DNA of 60,127 nucleotides. It comes from an uncultured Acidobacteriota bacterium (lineage in GTDB: Bacteria; Acidobacteriota; Vicinamibacteria; Marinacidobacterales; SMYC01). The stretch covers positions 1 through 60,127 of the forward strand of contig CAMYKY010000028.1 of the NCBI GenBank assembly GCA_947259165.1, written 5' to 3'. A program made the translations under genes and the position numbers. This document shows, one piece after another, positions 26,259-34,339 of this stretch (positions are counted from its first letter, which is position 1; every line of letters begins with the position of its first letter). The notes under the pieces are model-generated. The model ran no database searches and was not told the DNA's origin. It saw nothing but the letters and a program-made list of their open reading frames with translations.

Positions 26259-26855
26259 TCAGGCTACGTCATCAACCGGCACAACTCTCGAGGTGCACCG
26301 AGGACATCGGGGGTTTCGTTTGCCGGTACGCCCCATCCAATCACACGACGTGCAGCGACCGCTGATGAAGCCCTGGCTCGCGCTGTCGAGAAGAGGGCGA
26401 TGGTGCAAGTAGTGCCGCACCAGCGTTCTGAAGTTCTTCTGCGCGTCGGCGGAGGTCGCCTCGCGGTCGATCTCGAGCCCCATCGCGGTCGACTCGCCCG
26501 GCTCCACCGCTTCCAAAACGCGCTTCACGCTGGCGACCAGCGCAAACGCCGGACAGACTCCAGGATAACCATCGAACCCGACATTGACCCGATCGGCGAC
26601 GGCGACCTCCAGTGAAGGCTCGACCGCCAGCCCAGTCACGTTCACGTCACGCAAATGCGCTTTTCGCGGATCGTCGTCTTCACTCAGCTTGATACGAATC
26701 TCGAGCGGTAGTGGCACCCGGCGCCCAGCGCGGCGCTCGGCAACCCCCGCCGGAATCGGCTGCGCCTTGACGTTGACTTTGGGCCCCTGACTGGCGAGCA
26801 GGCGTTGGCCTAACTTCTTGAGCCGGTTGAGGCTCGATTCGACTGTGACGGACAT
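26259..26855 (-). CDS. PilZ-like protein with C-terminal zinc ribbon
   Basis: This 198-residue protein starts at MSVTVESSLNRL behind an AGGAG Shine-Dalgarno. Residues 40-150 look PilZ-like: ERRAGRRVPLPLEIRIKL (RxxxR-type motif), DVNVTGLAVEP in the place of the NxSxxG motif, and GLEIDRE. A C-terminal Cys4 module (CTSCDWMG and CPRCTSRV, residues about 174-193) should bind zinc. A c-di-GMP or other nucleotide link is inferred from the PilZ pattern only; the second motif is altered (NVTGL). It stands alone upstream of the hydroxylase operon. Confidence 0.75.
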   Translation of the reverse strand: MSVTVESSLNRLKKLGQRLLASQGPKVNVKAQPIPAGVAERRAGRRVPLPLEIRIKLSEDDDPRKAHLRDVNVTGLAVEPSLEVAVADRVNVGFDGYPGVCPAFALVASVKRVLEAVEPGESTAMGLEIDREATSADAQKNFRTLVRHYLHHRPLLDSASQGFISGRCTSCDWMGRTGKRNPRCPRCTSRVVPVDDVA

Positions 26856-26990
26856 AGCATTCTCCTGGGGGTCGTCGCCGACCCTCTCTTTGCGCCAGCT
26901 TTCTTCGAGGGGGCAGATATTGTATACGGTGAGCATTCCCAGAGCAAGGCGTCTGGTTCACCCGGAGCCACGGATCTCCCGGAGAAGACA

Positions 26991-27094
26991 CGCCCCCTCA
27001 CCCGACGAGCTATCCCGAAGGGGGGAGACTAATCAAAAATCAATAACCTCTCCCGCGATGGGGGAGAGGTCGACGTCGCGCCAGCGAGGGGGCG
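26991..27094. repeat. Second, degenerate multi-hairpin element
   Basis: The outer arms CGCCCCCTC (26991-26999) and GAGGGGGCG (27086-27094) are perfect complements. They enclose CACCCG and a CCTCTCCC/GGGAGAGG hairpin near 27048-27070. The architecture and the CTCACCCG/CCTCTCCC strings match the element at 11001-11121. It lies between the PilZ gene start and the stop of the metallo-hydrolase gene, both on the minus strand. Confidence 0.7.
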
Positions 27095-27134
27095 CAGCCG
27101 CCGCAAGGATTGCGAACGACGCGGCCATGAACGT

Positions 27135-28031
27135 CTAGGGCGCGCCCGCCAGAGAGAAGTACACCGCACGCACGAAGCGCTCCTTACCTCCCGGCCACCC
27201 CTCGCGCTCGTACGAACCGGCGGGGTCAGCAGCCACAACCGCGTCGACGCTCTTGCCGTCATTGACCATCGTCTGCACGCGGTCGCGCACGGTGACCAGC
27301 ATGTCCCGGTAAACCCTCAGATCCTCCGGACTCGCCAGCTCCCCGTGTCCCGGAATGATTTTCGAGTCGGACTTGGAAAGAGACAAGACCTTATTCGTGG
27401 TCGCGATGAGACCGTTGATATCCCCACCGAGGTCGAAATCGATGAAGGGAAAACGCCCGTTGAAAAACGTGTCGCCCATGTGGAACACGTCCGCGCGCCG
27501 GAAGTGAATAATCGAGTCGCTATCGGTATGAGAGCCCTCGACATGAAAAACGTGAATCTCGTCATTATTCCAATAGAACGTGACTTCGTCCGAGAATGTG
27601 ATCTTCGGGAGGGCGCCAGGCGCCGAGGCGGGAACGGAGTCGGTACGGATGACGGAGCGGAGCTGCTCGACGCTCATCCTTCGGCGAACATTGTCGTGGG
27701 CGACCACGATGGCGCCGAGCTTTCCGAAGTTCTCGTTTCCGCCGGTGTGATCGCCGTGCAAGTGCGTGTTGACGAGAAATCGAACCGGATCGTCGGTGAC
27801 CGTCTCGATCGCGGCAACGATCTTGTCGGTCAGCGGAGCGTATTGGTCATCGACGAGAAAAGTGCCGTCCTCCCCTACGGAAAGCCCGATGTTGCCACCG
27901 CGCCCCGTCAACATGTGGAGCCCGTCGCGAATCGGCACAGGCTTGATCTCGACGCCATCCCAGTCAACGTCCGTCTGGGCGTTCGAGACGGAAGCGACGA
28001 GAAGAAGAAGCAGTGTGAACAATCGATACAT
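27135..28031 (-). CDS. Secreted metallo-beta-lactamase-fold hydrolase
   Basis: This 298-residue MBL-fold protein has a signal peptide (MYRLFTLLLLLVASVSNAQ). The dinuclear zinc motif is THLHGDHTGG near residue 90. Later ligands appear in EGSHTDSDSIIHF, HMGDTFFNG and PGHGELA. I prefer the ATG at 28031, which has GAGG seven bases upstream, over one four codons earlier. The sequence resembles subclass B3-like or quinoprotein relay/SoxH-like hydrolases; a beta-lactamase function cannot be inferred. Confidence 0.88.
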   Translation of the reverse strand: MYRLFTLLLLLVASVSNAQTDVDWDGVEIKPVPIRDGLHMLTGRGGNIGLSVGEDGTFLVDDQYAPLTDKIVAAIETVTDDPVRFLVNTHLHGDHTGGNENFGKLGAIVVAHDNVRRRMSVEQLRSVIRTDSVPASAPGALPKITFSDEVTFYWNNDEIHVFHVEGSHTDSDSIIHFRRADVFHMGDTFFNGRFPFIDFDLGGDINGLIATTNKVLSLSKSDSKIIPGHGELASPEDLRVYRDMLVTVRDRVQTMVNDGKSVDAVVAADPAGSYEREGWPGGKERFVRAVYFSLAGAP

Positions 28032-28202
28032 GTTTTCCCTCATTTCTGCTCAGTGCACGCTCACTCCTCTTCTTCGGCGAGCGCGCTTGCTGCCTCGCTC
28101 AGGTCACGGAACTCGGTGTCCTTCGGTGGAACCATTCGGCTCCGCTCGGAGGCTCCCGATGCATTCTTTGAGCAGCCTAGCGTGAAAGATTATACTAATG
28201 AA

Positions 28203-28351
28203 CTGTAACAGTTATTCGCTGCCAAAATCGCGGGTTCTTTTGCGCGCTGGCTGCGTTGCGATTCCTCCACATATCCAGATAGGTCGTCGTCATCACGCCT
28301 TGCCAGTACACAAAACGACCTCGCGATTTGCGCAACGAATAACTGTTACAG
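28203..28351. mobile_element. 149-bp MITE-like element with long imperfect terminal inverted repeats
   Basis: The left end CTGTAACAGTTATTCGCTGC and the complement of the right end (CTGTAACAGTTATTCGTTGC) match almost perfectly. Imperfect pairing continues about 45 bp inward, through AAATCGCG and TTTTG. There is no coding capacity. A partial second copy is at 11932-12022. It occupies the middle of the 352-bp divergent gap between the MBL hydrolase and the PLP enzyme (28032-28383), ending 32 bp before the latter's ATG. I see no other feature in that gap apart from the AGGAG Shine-Dalgarno at about 28371. Confidence 0.82.
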
Positions 28352-28383
28352 CCCACTAAGCCCCGGAAAAAAGGAGCAACGCC

Positions 28384-29598
28384 ATGAGCGCAATGAATCG
28401 TCGACGCTTTCTCGAGACCACGGCCGCGGCCGGCCTCGCCGCCCTTCCTGCCACCCGCGGGTTCACCGCACCCGCTGACGAAGACCCGCTGGGGGTTCGG
28501 GCAGATTTTCCCGTCACCGCGGAGCAAACGTACCTCAACAGCTCCGCCGTGGGACCGATGTCACGAGCCGCTCGCGACGCGGTCGCCGCCTACGCCGACG
28601 AGAAAATGCTCTTGAGAGGCGGGCGCAGTCGCGGAGAGACGAAAGAGCGGGCCCGCATGCGATTTGCCGAGCTCTTTGGCGCCGACAAGGACGAAGTGGC
28701 AATGCTCTATTCGACGAGTGACGGCGAGAACGTCGTCGTCAACGCTATGGATTGGAAGGAGGGCGACAACGTCGTCCTCGACGAGCTTCACTTCACCACG
28801 AGCTTCGTTCTCTACCGCGAGCTCGAGCGGCGCAAAGGTGTCGAGCTTCGCATCGTCAAACCGAAAGACGGCCGCGTGCCCACCGAAGACTTCGCCGCTC
28901 GCGTGGACAAGAAAACCCGCCTGCTGACGGTTGCCTGGGTCTCGAATCGCAACGGGTATCGCTACGACCTACCGTCGCTCGCCGAGCTCGCTCACGACAG
29001 CGGCGCCTACCTCTACGCCGACGGTGTGCAGGCGTTCGGGACGTTCCCGACGAACCTCCATGAAGAGGGCGTCGACTTCGCGTGCGGCAACGGCTACAAA
29101 TGGTTGTTCGCGGACTTCGGCTGCGCTCCCATGTACGTCAAGAAAGATCATCTGGAGTGGATGGAATCCGACCGCATCGGTCACGGCTCGATCGGCGAGA
29201 ACCTGCCCGATCTACGGTTCGAGCTCAAAAAAACCGCGGCCAAATTCGAGTACGCGACATCCGCGTATGCCTCGGTTGCGGCCATGGACGCGGCCCTGGG
29301 CTACCTGAAGGGCGTCGGACTCGACCGCATCGAGAAACACACCGCGTCACTGACCGCCGAGCTGAGAGCGGGCGCAGACAAGCTCGGATTCGACGTGTTC
29401 ACGCCACCGAACAACGCCTCCTCCATCGTGAGTTTCCACCACGGCGTCGGTCCCGACCACCTGCGAAAAGTTCTCGCCAAAGAAAAAGTCGCGGTGACGC
29501 TTCGCGAGGGCGGCAAACTTCTTCGGGCGGGCGTAGCGATGTTCAACAACCGCTCGGACGTGGAGCGCTTGCTCTCGGTACTCTCGACGGTAGCCTAG
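28384..29598 (+). CDS. Tat-exported class V aminotransferase-fold PLP enzyme
   Basis: This 404-residue protein has a twin-arginine signal (NRRRFLETTAAAG), so it is exported folded with cofactor. The PLP lysine is in CGNGYKWLFADFG near residue 239. The Asp that binds the pyridine nitrogen is in YLYADGVQAFG, and TSDGENVVVNAMDWKEGD forms the phosphate side. It resembles isopenicillin-N-epimerase/cysteine-desulfurase-like class V members, several of which are Tat-exported in related bacteria with unknown roles. An AGGAG lies eight bases before the ATG. The MITE-like element sits in its promoter region. Confidence 0.86.
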   Translation: MSAMNRRRFLETTAAAGLAALPATRGFTAPADEDPLGVRADFPVTAEQTYLNSSAVGPMSRAARDAVAAYADEKMLLRGGRSRGETKERARMRFAELFGADKDEVAMLYSTSDGENVVVNAMDWKEGDNVVLDELHFTTSFVLYRELERRKGVELRIVKPKDGRVPTEDFAARVDKKTRLLTVAWVSNRNGYRYDLPSLAELAHDSGAYLYADGVQAFGTFPTNLHEEGVDFACGNGYKWLFADFGCAPMYVKKDHLEWMESDRIGHGSIGENLPDLRFELKKTAAKFEYATSAYASVAAMDAALGYLKGVGLDRIEKHTASLTAELRAGADKLGFDVFTPPNNASSIVSFHHGVGPDHLRKVLAKEKVAVTLREGGKLLRAGVAMFNNRSDVERLLSVLSTVA

Positions 29599-29738
29599 CG
29601 TCTCGCTGGGTCGTTGACGTCGTTGTCGGGAATCCCGGACCGGCGAATCTGTAGGTTTGCTTCGCTCGAAAACCCTTGCGCCGTCCAAAAGCCAGAGACT
29701 GCTATGCTACGCTACGTCGCTTTCTAGAGGAGGTTCCC

Positions 29739-32700
29739 GTGTCCAAATTCCTCGCGAATCTGGGGTTGGCGCTCATTCTCGCGCCAACGCTCGAAGCCAC
29801 CCCGACAAAACCCGCTTCGCTACCGGCCTACGCCCTCACGAACGCGCGCATCGTCACGATGAGCGGACCGGTGATCGATTCCGGGACGCTCGTGATGCGC
29901 GATGGACGCATCGCGGCGGTGGGTGCCGACGCGAGCGTGCCTGCCGATGCGATCGTGATCGATGCCCGAGGGTGGAGCCTCTACCCTGGATTCATTGATG
30001 CCCACTCGTCGGTCGGCCTGTCGCAACCGAACCAAGAGTCCGCTCGCGAAGCGGCCGAAAGACGGGAACGCGGCGAGCCGACGCCGGGTCTTCAGGCAAA
30101 CGTGCGCGCCTCCGCTGCGTACGCCCAAGACCCCGATGCGTTGAAGGCGTTTCGAAAATCGGGAATCGCCGTCGCCGCAATCGCGCCCCCTGCGGGCATC
30201 CTCCGCGGACAGAGCGCGGTCATCACCCTCGGCGACGGTCGTGTCGAGGAGCTCGTGGTCAAGGAGCCGTGGGCACAACACATCGGCTACGTGCCGTTCT
30301 CCCGTCAGCGAAACGACTACCCGGGGACGCTCATGGGCGTTCTCGCCACGATCCGGCAGAGTCTCTCGGACGCCGTGTGGTACCACGCCGCGTGGGAGCG
30401 CTGGAGTGAAACTCCCGATGCGCTGGAGCGACCGCAGTTCGACGAGAGCCTCGCAGCCCTGGGACCGGCCGCGAGGAACCAACAACAAGTCGTCTTCTCG
30501 GCCTGGTCCGACAACGCGATTCTTCGAACCGTGGGACTCGCGGACGAGCTGAGCATCGACGCGGTCGTGAGCGGCGCTATCGACGGCTGGCGCGTCGCCG
30601 ACGCGCTCGCCGAAAGTGGGCTTCCGGTTTTGGTGTCTCTCGATCATCGACCGAGACGCGATCCCGTCGGCTTCGGTCAGCAAGCGCCGGACGGGCTAAT
30701 GCCAAACCCAGGCGCCGAAGACAACAAAGACGCGCAAGCGAATCCCTCGCGGCTGCACGACGCCGGCGTTCAATTCGCCTTTACCTCCGAGGGGCTCGAA
30801 GCGACCGACAAGTTTCTCCCGAATCTGCGCGCGACCGTGGACGCCGGACTCCCCCAACAAGCCGCCCTCGAAGCTCTCACACTAACACCGGCGAGAGTTC
30901 TCGGGCTCGAAGCGAGCCTCGGCTCATTAGAAGTCGGTAAAGCTGCGCACGTGGTCGCGGTGCAGGGCGATCTCTTCGGCGACGACGCTCATATCCCCGC
31001 GACATGGATCGACGGCCGGTTGTACGAACACCGCGAGCCGCCCAAGAATAGCGCCGAAAAAGATATCGACGAGGACCAAACCGCGCCCGCCGAGTCCGAC
31101 CTGCGCGCCCGGTGGCAGCGGAGCGCCCCGAAAGGTCCGCTCTGGCCCGAAGTCGCGCTCACCGCCATCCGCCATGCCACCCTCCTTACCGTGAGCGACG
31201 GGACCATCAGCCCCGGAACTATCATTATTAAAGAAGGCCGGATCCAGGCTGTCGGTCCCGATGGGGAGATCCGCATCCCCTCGGGAGCCAGAGAAATCGA
31301 CGCCACGGGGATGTTCGTGATGCCGGGTATCGTGGACGCCCACATCCACATCGCCATCGCCGGCGGGGGCAACGAATCCACCGGCGCGGTGACCCCAGAA
31401 GTCCGTATTGCCGATGTCATCGACCATCGCAGTCCATCGATCCTTCGAGCGCTCGCCGGAGGCGTCACGACCGTCAACGTGCTCCACGGATCAGCGAACG
31501 TCATTGGCGGGCAAAACGCCGTGATCAAGCTTCGTTGGGGCAAAGACGCGGCGGATCTGTTCGTCGAAGGAGCCCAGCCCGGGGTCAAGTTCGCCCTGGG
31601 AGAGAACCCGAAGCAAACCAACCGCCGCCGTCCGGACGGTGTCCCCGCCCGTTATCCGGCCACCCGGATGGGTGTCGAGCTGACGCTCAGAACGAGCTTC
31701 ACCCATGCGCAACGATACCAGTCGCAGCGGAAAGCCTACGACGCCGCGAAAGCTCGGGGGGAGGATCCGCTTGCTCCACGGCGAGACCTGAGGCTGGAAG
31801 CGCTCGTGGGAATCCTCGACGGAAGCATTCTCGTGCACGCGCACTGCTACCGATCCGACGAGATCCTCATGTTGCTACGGGTCGCCGAAGACTTTGGGTT
31901 CCGGATCGCATCGCTCCAACACGTGCTCGAAGGCTACAAAGTGGCCGATGAGATCGCAGCGCACGGCGCAGGCGCGTCGACCTTCGCTGACGGATGGGGC
32001 TACAAGATGGAGGCATTCGACGCGATCCCGTACAACGCGAGCCTGATGGCGCACCGAGGTGTCGTCTCGTCCATCAACTCGGATGCCGTGGGCGAGATGA
32101 CGAAGCGACTCTATGTCGAGGCCGCCAAGGCGATGAAATACGGCGGGGCCTCCGAGGAGGAGGCGCTGAAGATGGTGACCCTGAACCCGGCGAAACATCT
32201 GAAGCTCGACGAGCGCATTGGCTCCATCGAAGTCAACAAGGATGCGGACCTTGCGATCTACACCGCTCATCCGTTCTCGGCCGACGCGGAGGTCACCATG
32301 ACCCTCGTCGACGGACAGGTTTACTTCGACCGTGACAAAGTCGAAACGTCGAAAAACGCGCTCCAAGGGCTCGCGCACCAGCGGCGACCCCAAGAGGACG
32401 GCTCCGACAAAGCGGCCGGCTCCGATCAACGGCACGATCGTCTCGGTGATCGCTACGTACGATGGACACCACCAGCGGCACCGGCAACCCCGAAAGGATA
32501 CGGCGATCTTTCGACCCCGGCGCTATCGAGCACGAACACCCTCGCCATCGTCGGTGGGCGCGTGCGCACGATGGCCGGCCCTGTCATCGAATCGGGGACC
32601 GTGCTCATTCGTAACGGCCGCGTGTCCGCGGTGGGCGCCAACGTCTCCGTACCGAGCGACGCGGAGGTGATCGATGCGCGCGGGCTCACCGTAACCCCCG

Positions 32701-33746
32701 GGCTCATCAACGCCGGCACGACCCTGGGTATCTCCGAGATCGGCGCGGTCTCCGCGACGCAGGACGCGCGAGAGCTGCAACCTGTCAACGCGAGTGTCAA
32801 AGCCTCCGTCGCGGTGAACCCGCATTCGGAGATGATCCCGGTGACTCGCGTCAACGGAGTGACGAGCGCGCTGAGCGTCCCGGGAGGAGGACTCATCTCG
32901 GGACAAGCCGCGCTCATCGACATGGCGGGCTGGACTGCCCCGGAAGTCGTCGCGAAAAGTCCGGTCGCCGTGGGGATCGATTTTCCGGAATTCCTCGAAG
33001 TATCGCCTGAAGAGGAAGTCCAGAAGAACGTCGAGAGCGATCGCCGGAGCCTGCGCAAGTGGCTGCGACGTGCCCAGGCCTACGCCGGTACGATCGGCCG
33101 CGAGAATACGAACCCGAGCGAGGACGACGACGAGCTGCACGCGCTCGTTCCCGTGGTGCGAGGTGAGCTACCCGTTCTCCTCCACGCGGAAAGTGAAAAA
33201 GGGATCCGGGCCGCGCTCGAGCTCTCGGACGAGCTCGGCCTCGATGCCATTCTCGTTGGCACCCGCGACATCTGGAGATGCGTCGACGCCATCGCCGCCG
33301 CGGGAGTGCCGGTGATCCTGGGCCCGACCGAAAGCCGACCGGCGCCCGGTGACCCCTATGACGCGATATTCAAAGCCGCAAGCCTTTTGCAAGAAGCGGG
33401 TGTTCCGTTCGCCTTCCGGACCGGTGGCGCGACGAACGCGCGAAATCTTCCCTATACCGCTGGGATGGCCGTTGCCTTTGGACTTTCGAGAGAGCACGCG
33501 TGGCACGCAATGACCTCGGGCGCCGCTGAGATTCTTGGTGTCAGCGAAAACTACGGAACGATCGAGACAGGTAAAATCGCCAACATCGTCGTCTCCGACG
33601 GCGACCTCCTCGATGTGCCAACTCAGGTGCGTCACCTTTTGATCCGTGGCCACCGCATCGATTTGAGCTCGCGGCACACGAAACTCTACGAGCAGTTCAA
33701 CGCACGACCCGCGCCGGTAACGAGTGAGACGGATGCCAACCCCTGA
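29739..33746 (+). CDS. Giant exported protein with three tandem amidohydrolase domains
   Basis: At 1335 residues this is about three times the usual length. The GTG start (VSKFLANLGLALILAP) has an ideal AGAGGAGG and a signal peptide. Domain 1 spans about residues 27-432, domain 2 about 476-880 and domain 3 about 932-1325. Only domain 2 keeps the metal-binding HxH (MPGIVDAHIHIA) plus HAHC and LQHVLEGY. At the same place domain 1 reads GFIDAHSS and domain 3 GLINAGTT, so both are probably catalytically dead. Domain 2 resembles imidazolonepropionase-like exported amidohydrolases. The frame is uninterrupted. The hpt gene overlaps its end by 14 bp. Confidence 0.9.
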   Translation: MSKFLANLGLALILAPTLEATPTKPASLPAYALTNARIVTMSGPVIDSGTLVMRDGRIAAVGADASVPADAIVIDARGWSLYPGFIDAHSSVGLSQPNQESAREAAERRERGEPTPGLQANVRASAAYAQDPDALKAFRKSGIAVAAIAPPAGILRGQSAVITLGDGRVEELVVKEPWAQHIGYVPFSRQRNDYPGTLMGVLATIRQSLSDAVWYHAAWERWSETPDALERPQFDESLAALGPAARNQQQVVFSAWSDNAILRTVGLADELSIDAVVSGAIDGWRVADALAESGLPVLVSLDHRPRRDPVGFGQQAPDGLMPNPGAEDNKDAQANPSRLHDAGVQFAFTSEGLEATDKFLPNLRATVDAGLPQQAALEALTLTPARVLGLEASLGSLEVGKAAHVVAVQGDLFGDDAHIPATWIDGRLYEHREPPKNSAEKDIDEDQTAPAESDLRARWQRSAPKGPLWPEVALTAIRHATLLTVSDGTISPGTIIIKEGRIQAVGPDGEIRIPSGAREIDATGMFVMPGIVDAHIHIAIAGGGNESTGAVTPEVRIADVIDHRSPSILRALAGGVTTVNVLHGSANVIGGQNAVIKLRWGKDAADLFVEGAQPGVKFALGENPKQTNRRRPDGVPARYPATRMGVELTLRTSFTHAQRYQSQRKAYDAAKARGEDPLAPRRDLRLEALVGILDGSILVHAHCYRSDEILMLLRVAEDFGFRIASLQHVLEGYKVADEIAAHGAGASTFADGWGYKMEAFDAIPYNASLMAHRGVVSSINSDAVGEMTKRLYVEAAKAMKYGGASEEEALKMVTLNPAKHLKLDERIGSIEVNKDADLAIYTAHPFSADAEVTMTLVDGQVYFDRDKVETSKNALQGLAHQRRPQEDGSDKAAGSDQRHDRLGDRYVRWTPPAAPATPKGYGDLSTPALSSTNTLAIVGGRVRTMAGPVIESGTVLIRNGRVSAVGANVSVPSDAEVIDARGLTVTPGLINAGTTLGISEIGAVSATQDARELQPVNASVKASVAVNPHSEMIPVTRVNGVTSALSVPGGGLISGQAALIDMAGWTAPEVVAKSPVAVGIDFPEFLEVSPEEEVQKNVESDRRSLRKWLRRAQAYAGTIGRENTNPSEDDDELHALVPVVRGELPVLLHAESEKGIRAALELSDELGLDAILVGTRDIWRCVDAIAAAGVPVILGPTESRPAPGDPYDAIFKAASLLQEAGVPFAFRTGGATNARNLPYTAGMAVAFGLSREHAWHAMTSGAAEILGVSENYGTIETGKIANIVVSDGDLLDVPTQVRHLLIRGHRIDLSSRHTKLYEQFNARPAPVTSETDANP

Positions 33747-34272
33747 GCTCGAAGTTCTCCTGAGCGAGGAAACGATTCGTGAGCGCGTCGCGGAGCTCGC
33801 GATCCAGATCTCCCACGACTACAAGGCCGAGGGTGTCGACGACGTCTACATGCTCGGCGTGTTGCGCGGAGCCTTCATCTTTCTTGCCGATTTGTCCCGC
33901 CGACTCACCCTCCCCCGCCGCGTCGATTTTATCGCCCTTTCGAGCTACGAAGATGCGTCGACGACGAGCGGTGCGGTTCGTCTCGTCCTCGATGTGCGCG
34001 CACCGCTTCGCGGCAAACACGTCCTCATCGTCGAAGACATCGTGGACTCCGGCAAGACCCTCGACTACCTGCTCAAGATCCTCGCGGCCCGCGAGCCCGC
34101 GTCACTCAAAACGTGTGTGCTGCTGCACAAACCCGAGCGCCTCGAAGTTCCAACGAGGATCGATTACCTAGGCTTCACGATCCCGGACAAGTGGGTCGTC
34201 GGCTACGGTCTGGACTACACCGACCGGTATCGAACCCTCCCGTATATCGGAGTGGTTCAGCCGGAACGGTAG
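33733..34272 (+). CDS. hpt: Hypoxanthine phosphoribosyltransferase
   Basis: This 179-residue enzyme makes IMP (and GMP) from base plus PRPP. The PRPP-binding loop is VLIVEDIVDSGKTLDYLL, and LGVLRGAFIFLADLSR and the C-terminal KWVVGYGLDYTDRYRTLPYIG are characteristic. I chose ATG 33733, preceded by GAGTGAG; a GTG three codons earlier is possible. It overlaps the end of the amidohydrolase gene and is probably co-translated. It belongs to purine salvage. Confidence 0.94.
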   Translation: MPTPELEVLLSEETIRERVAELAIQISHDYKAEGVDDVYMLGVLRGAFIFLADLSRRLTLPRRVDFIALSSYEDASTTSGAVRLVLDVRAPLRGKHVLIVEDIVDSGKTLDYLLKILAAREPASLKTCVLLHKPERLEVPTRIDYLGFTIPDKWVVGYGLDYTDRYRTLPYIGVVQPER

Positions 34273-34339
34273 AGCGTAGGCGCTCGGAGGATGACAGGCG
34301 AAAGTGGAGCTCGCGGCACGGCTCGACAGACGGGCGCGA

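Noticed and set aside
27135-28031. Calling the MBL-fold protein a beta-lactamase resistance gene
   Set aside because: The HxHxDH fold motif is shared by many hydrolases and nothing else indicates beta-lactam activity.
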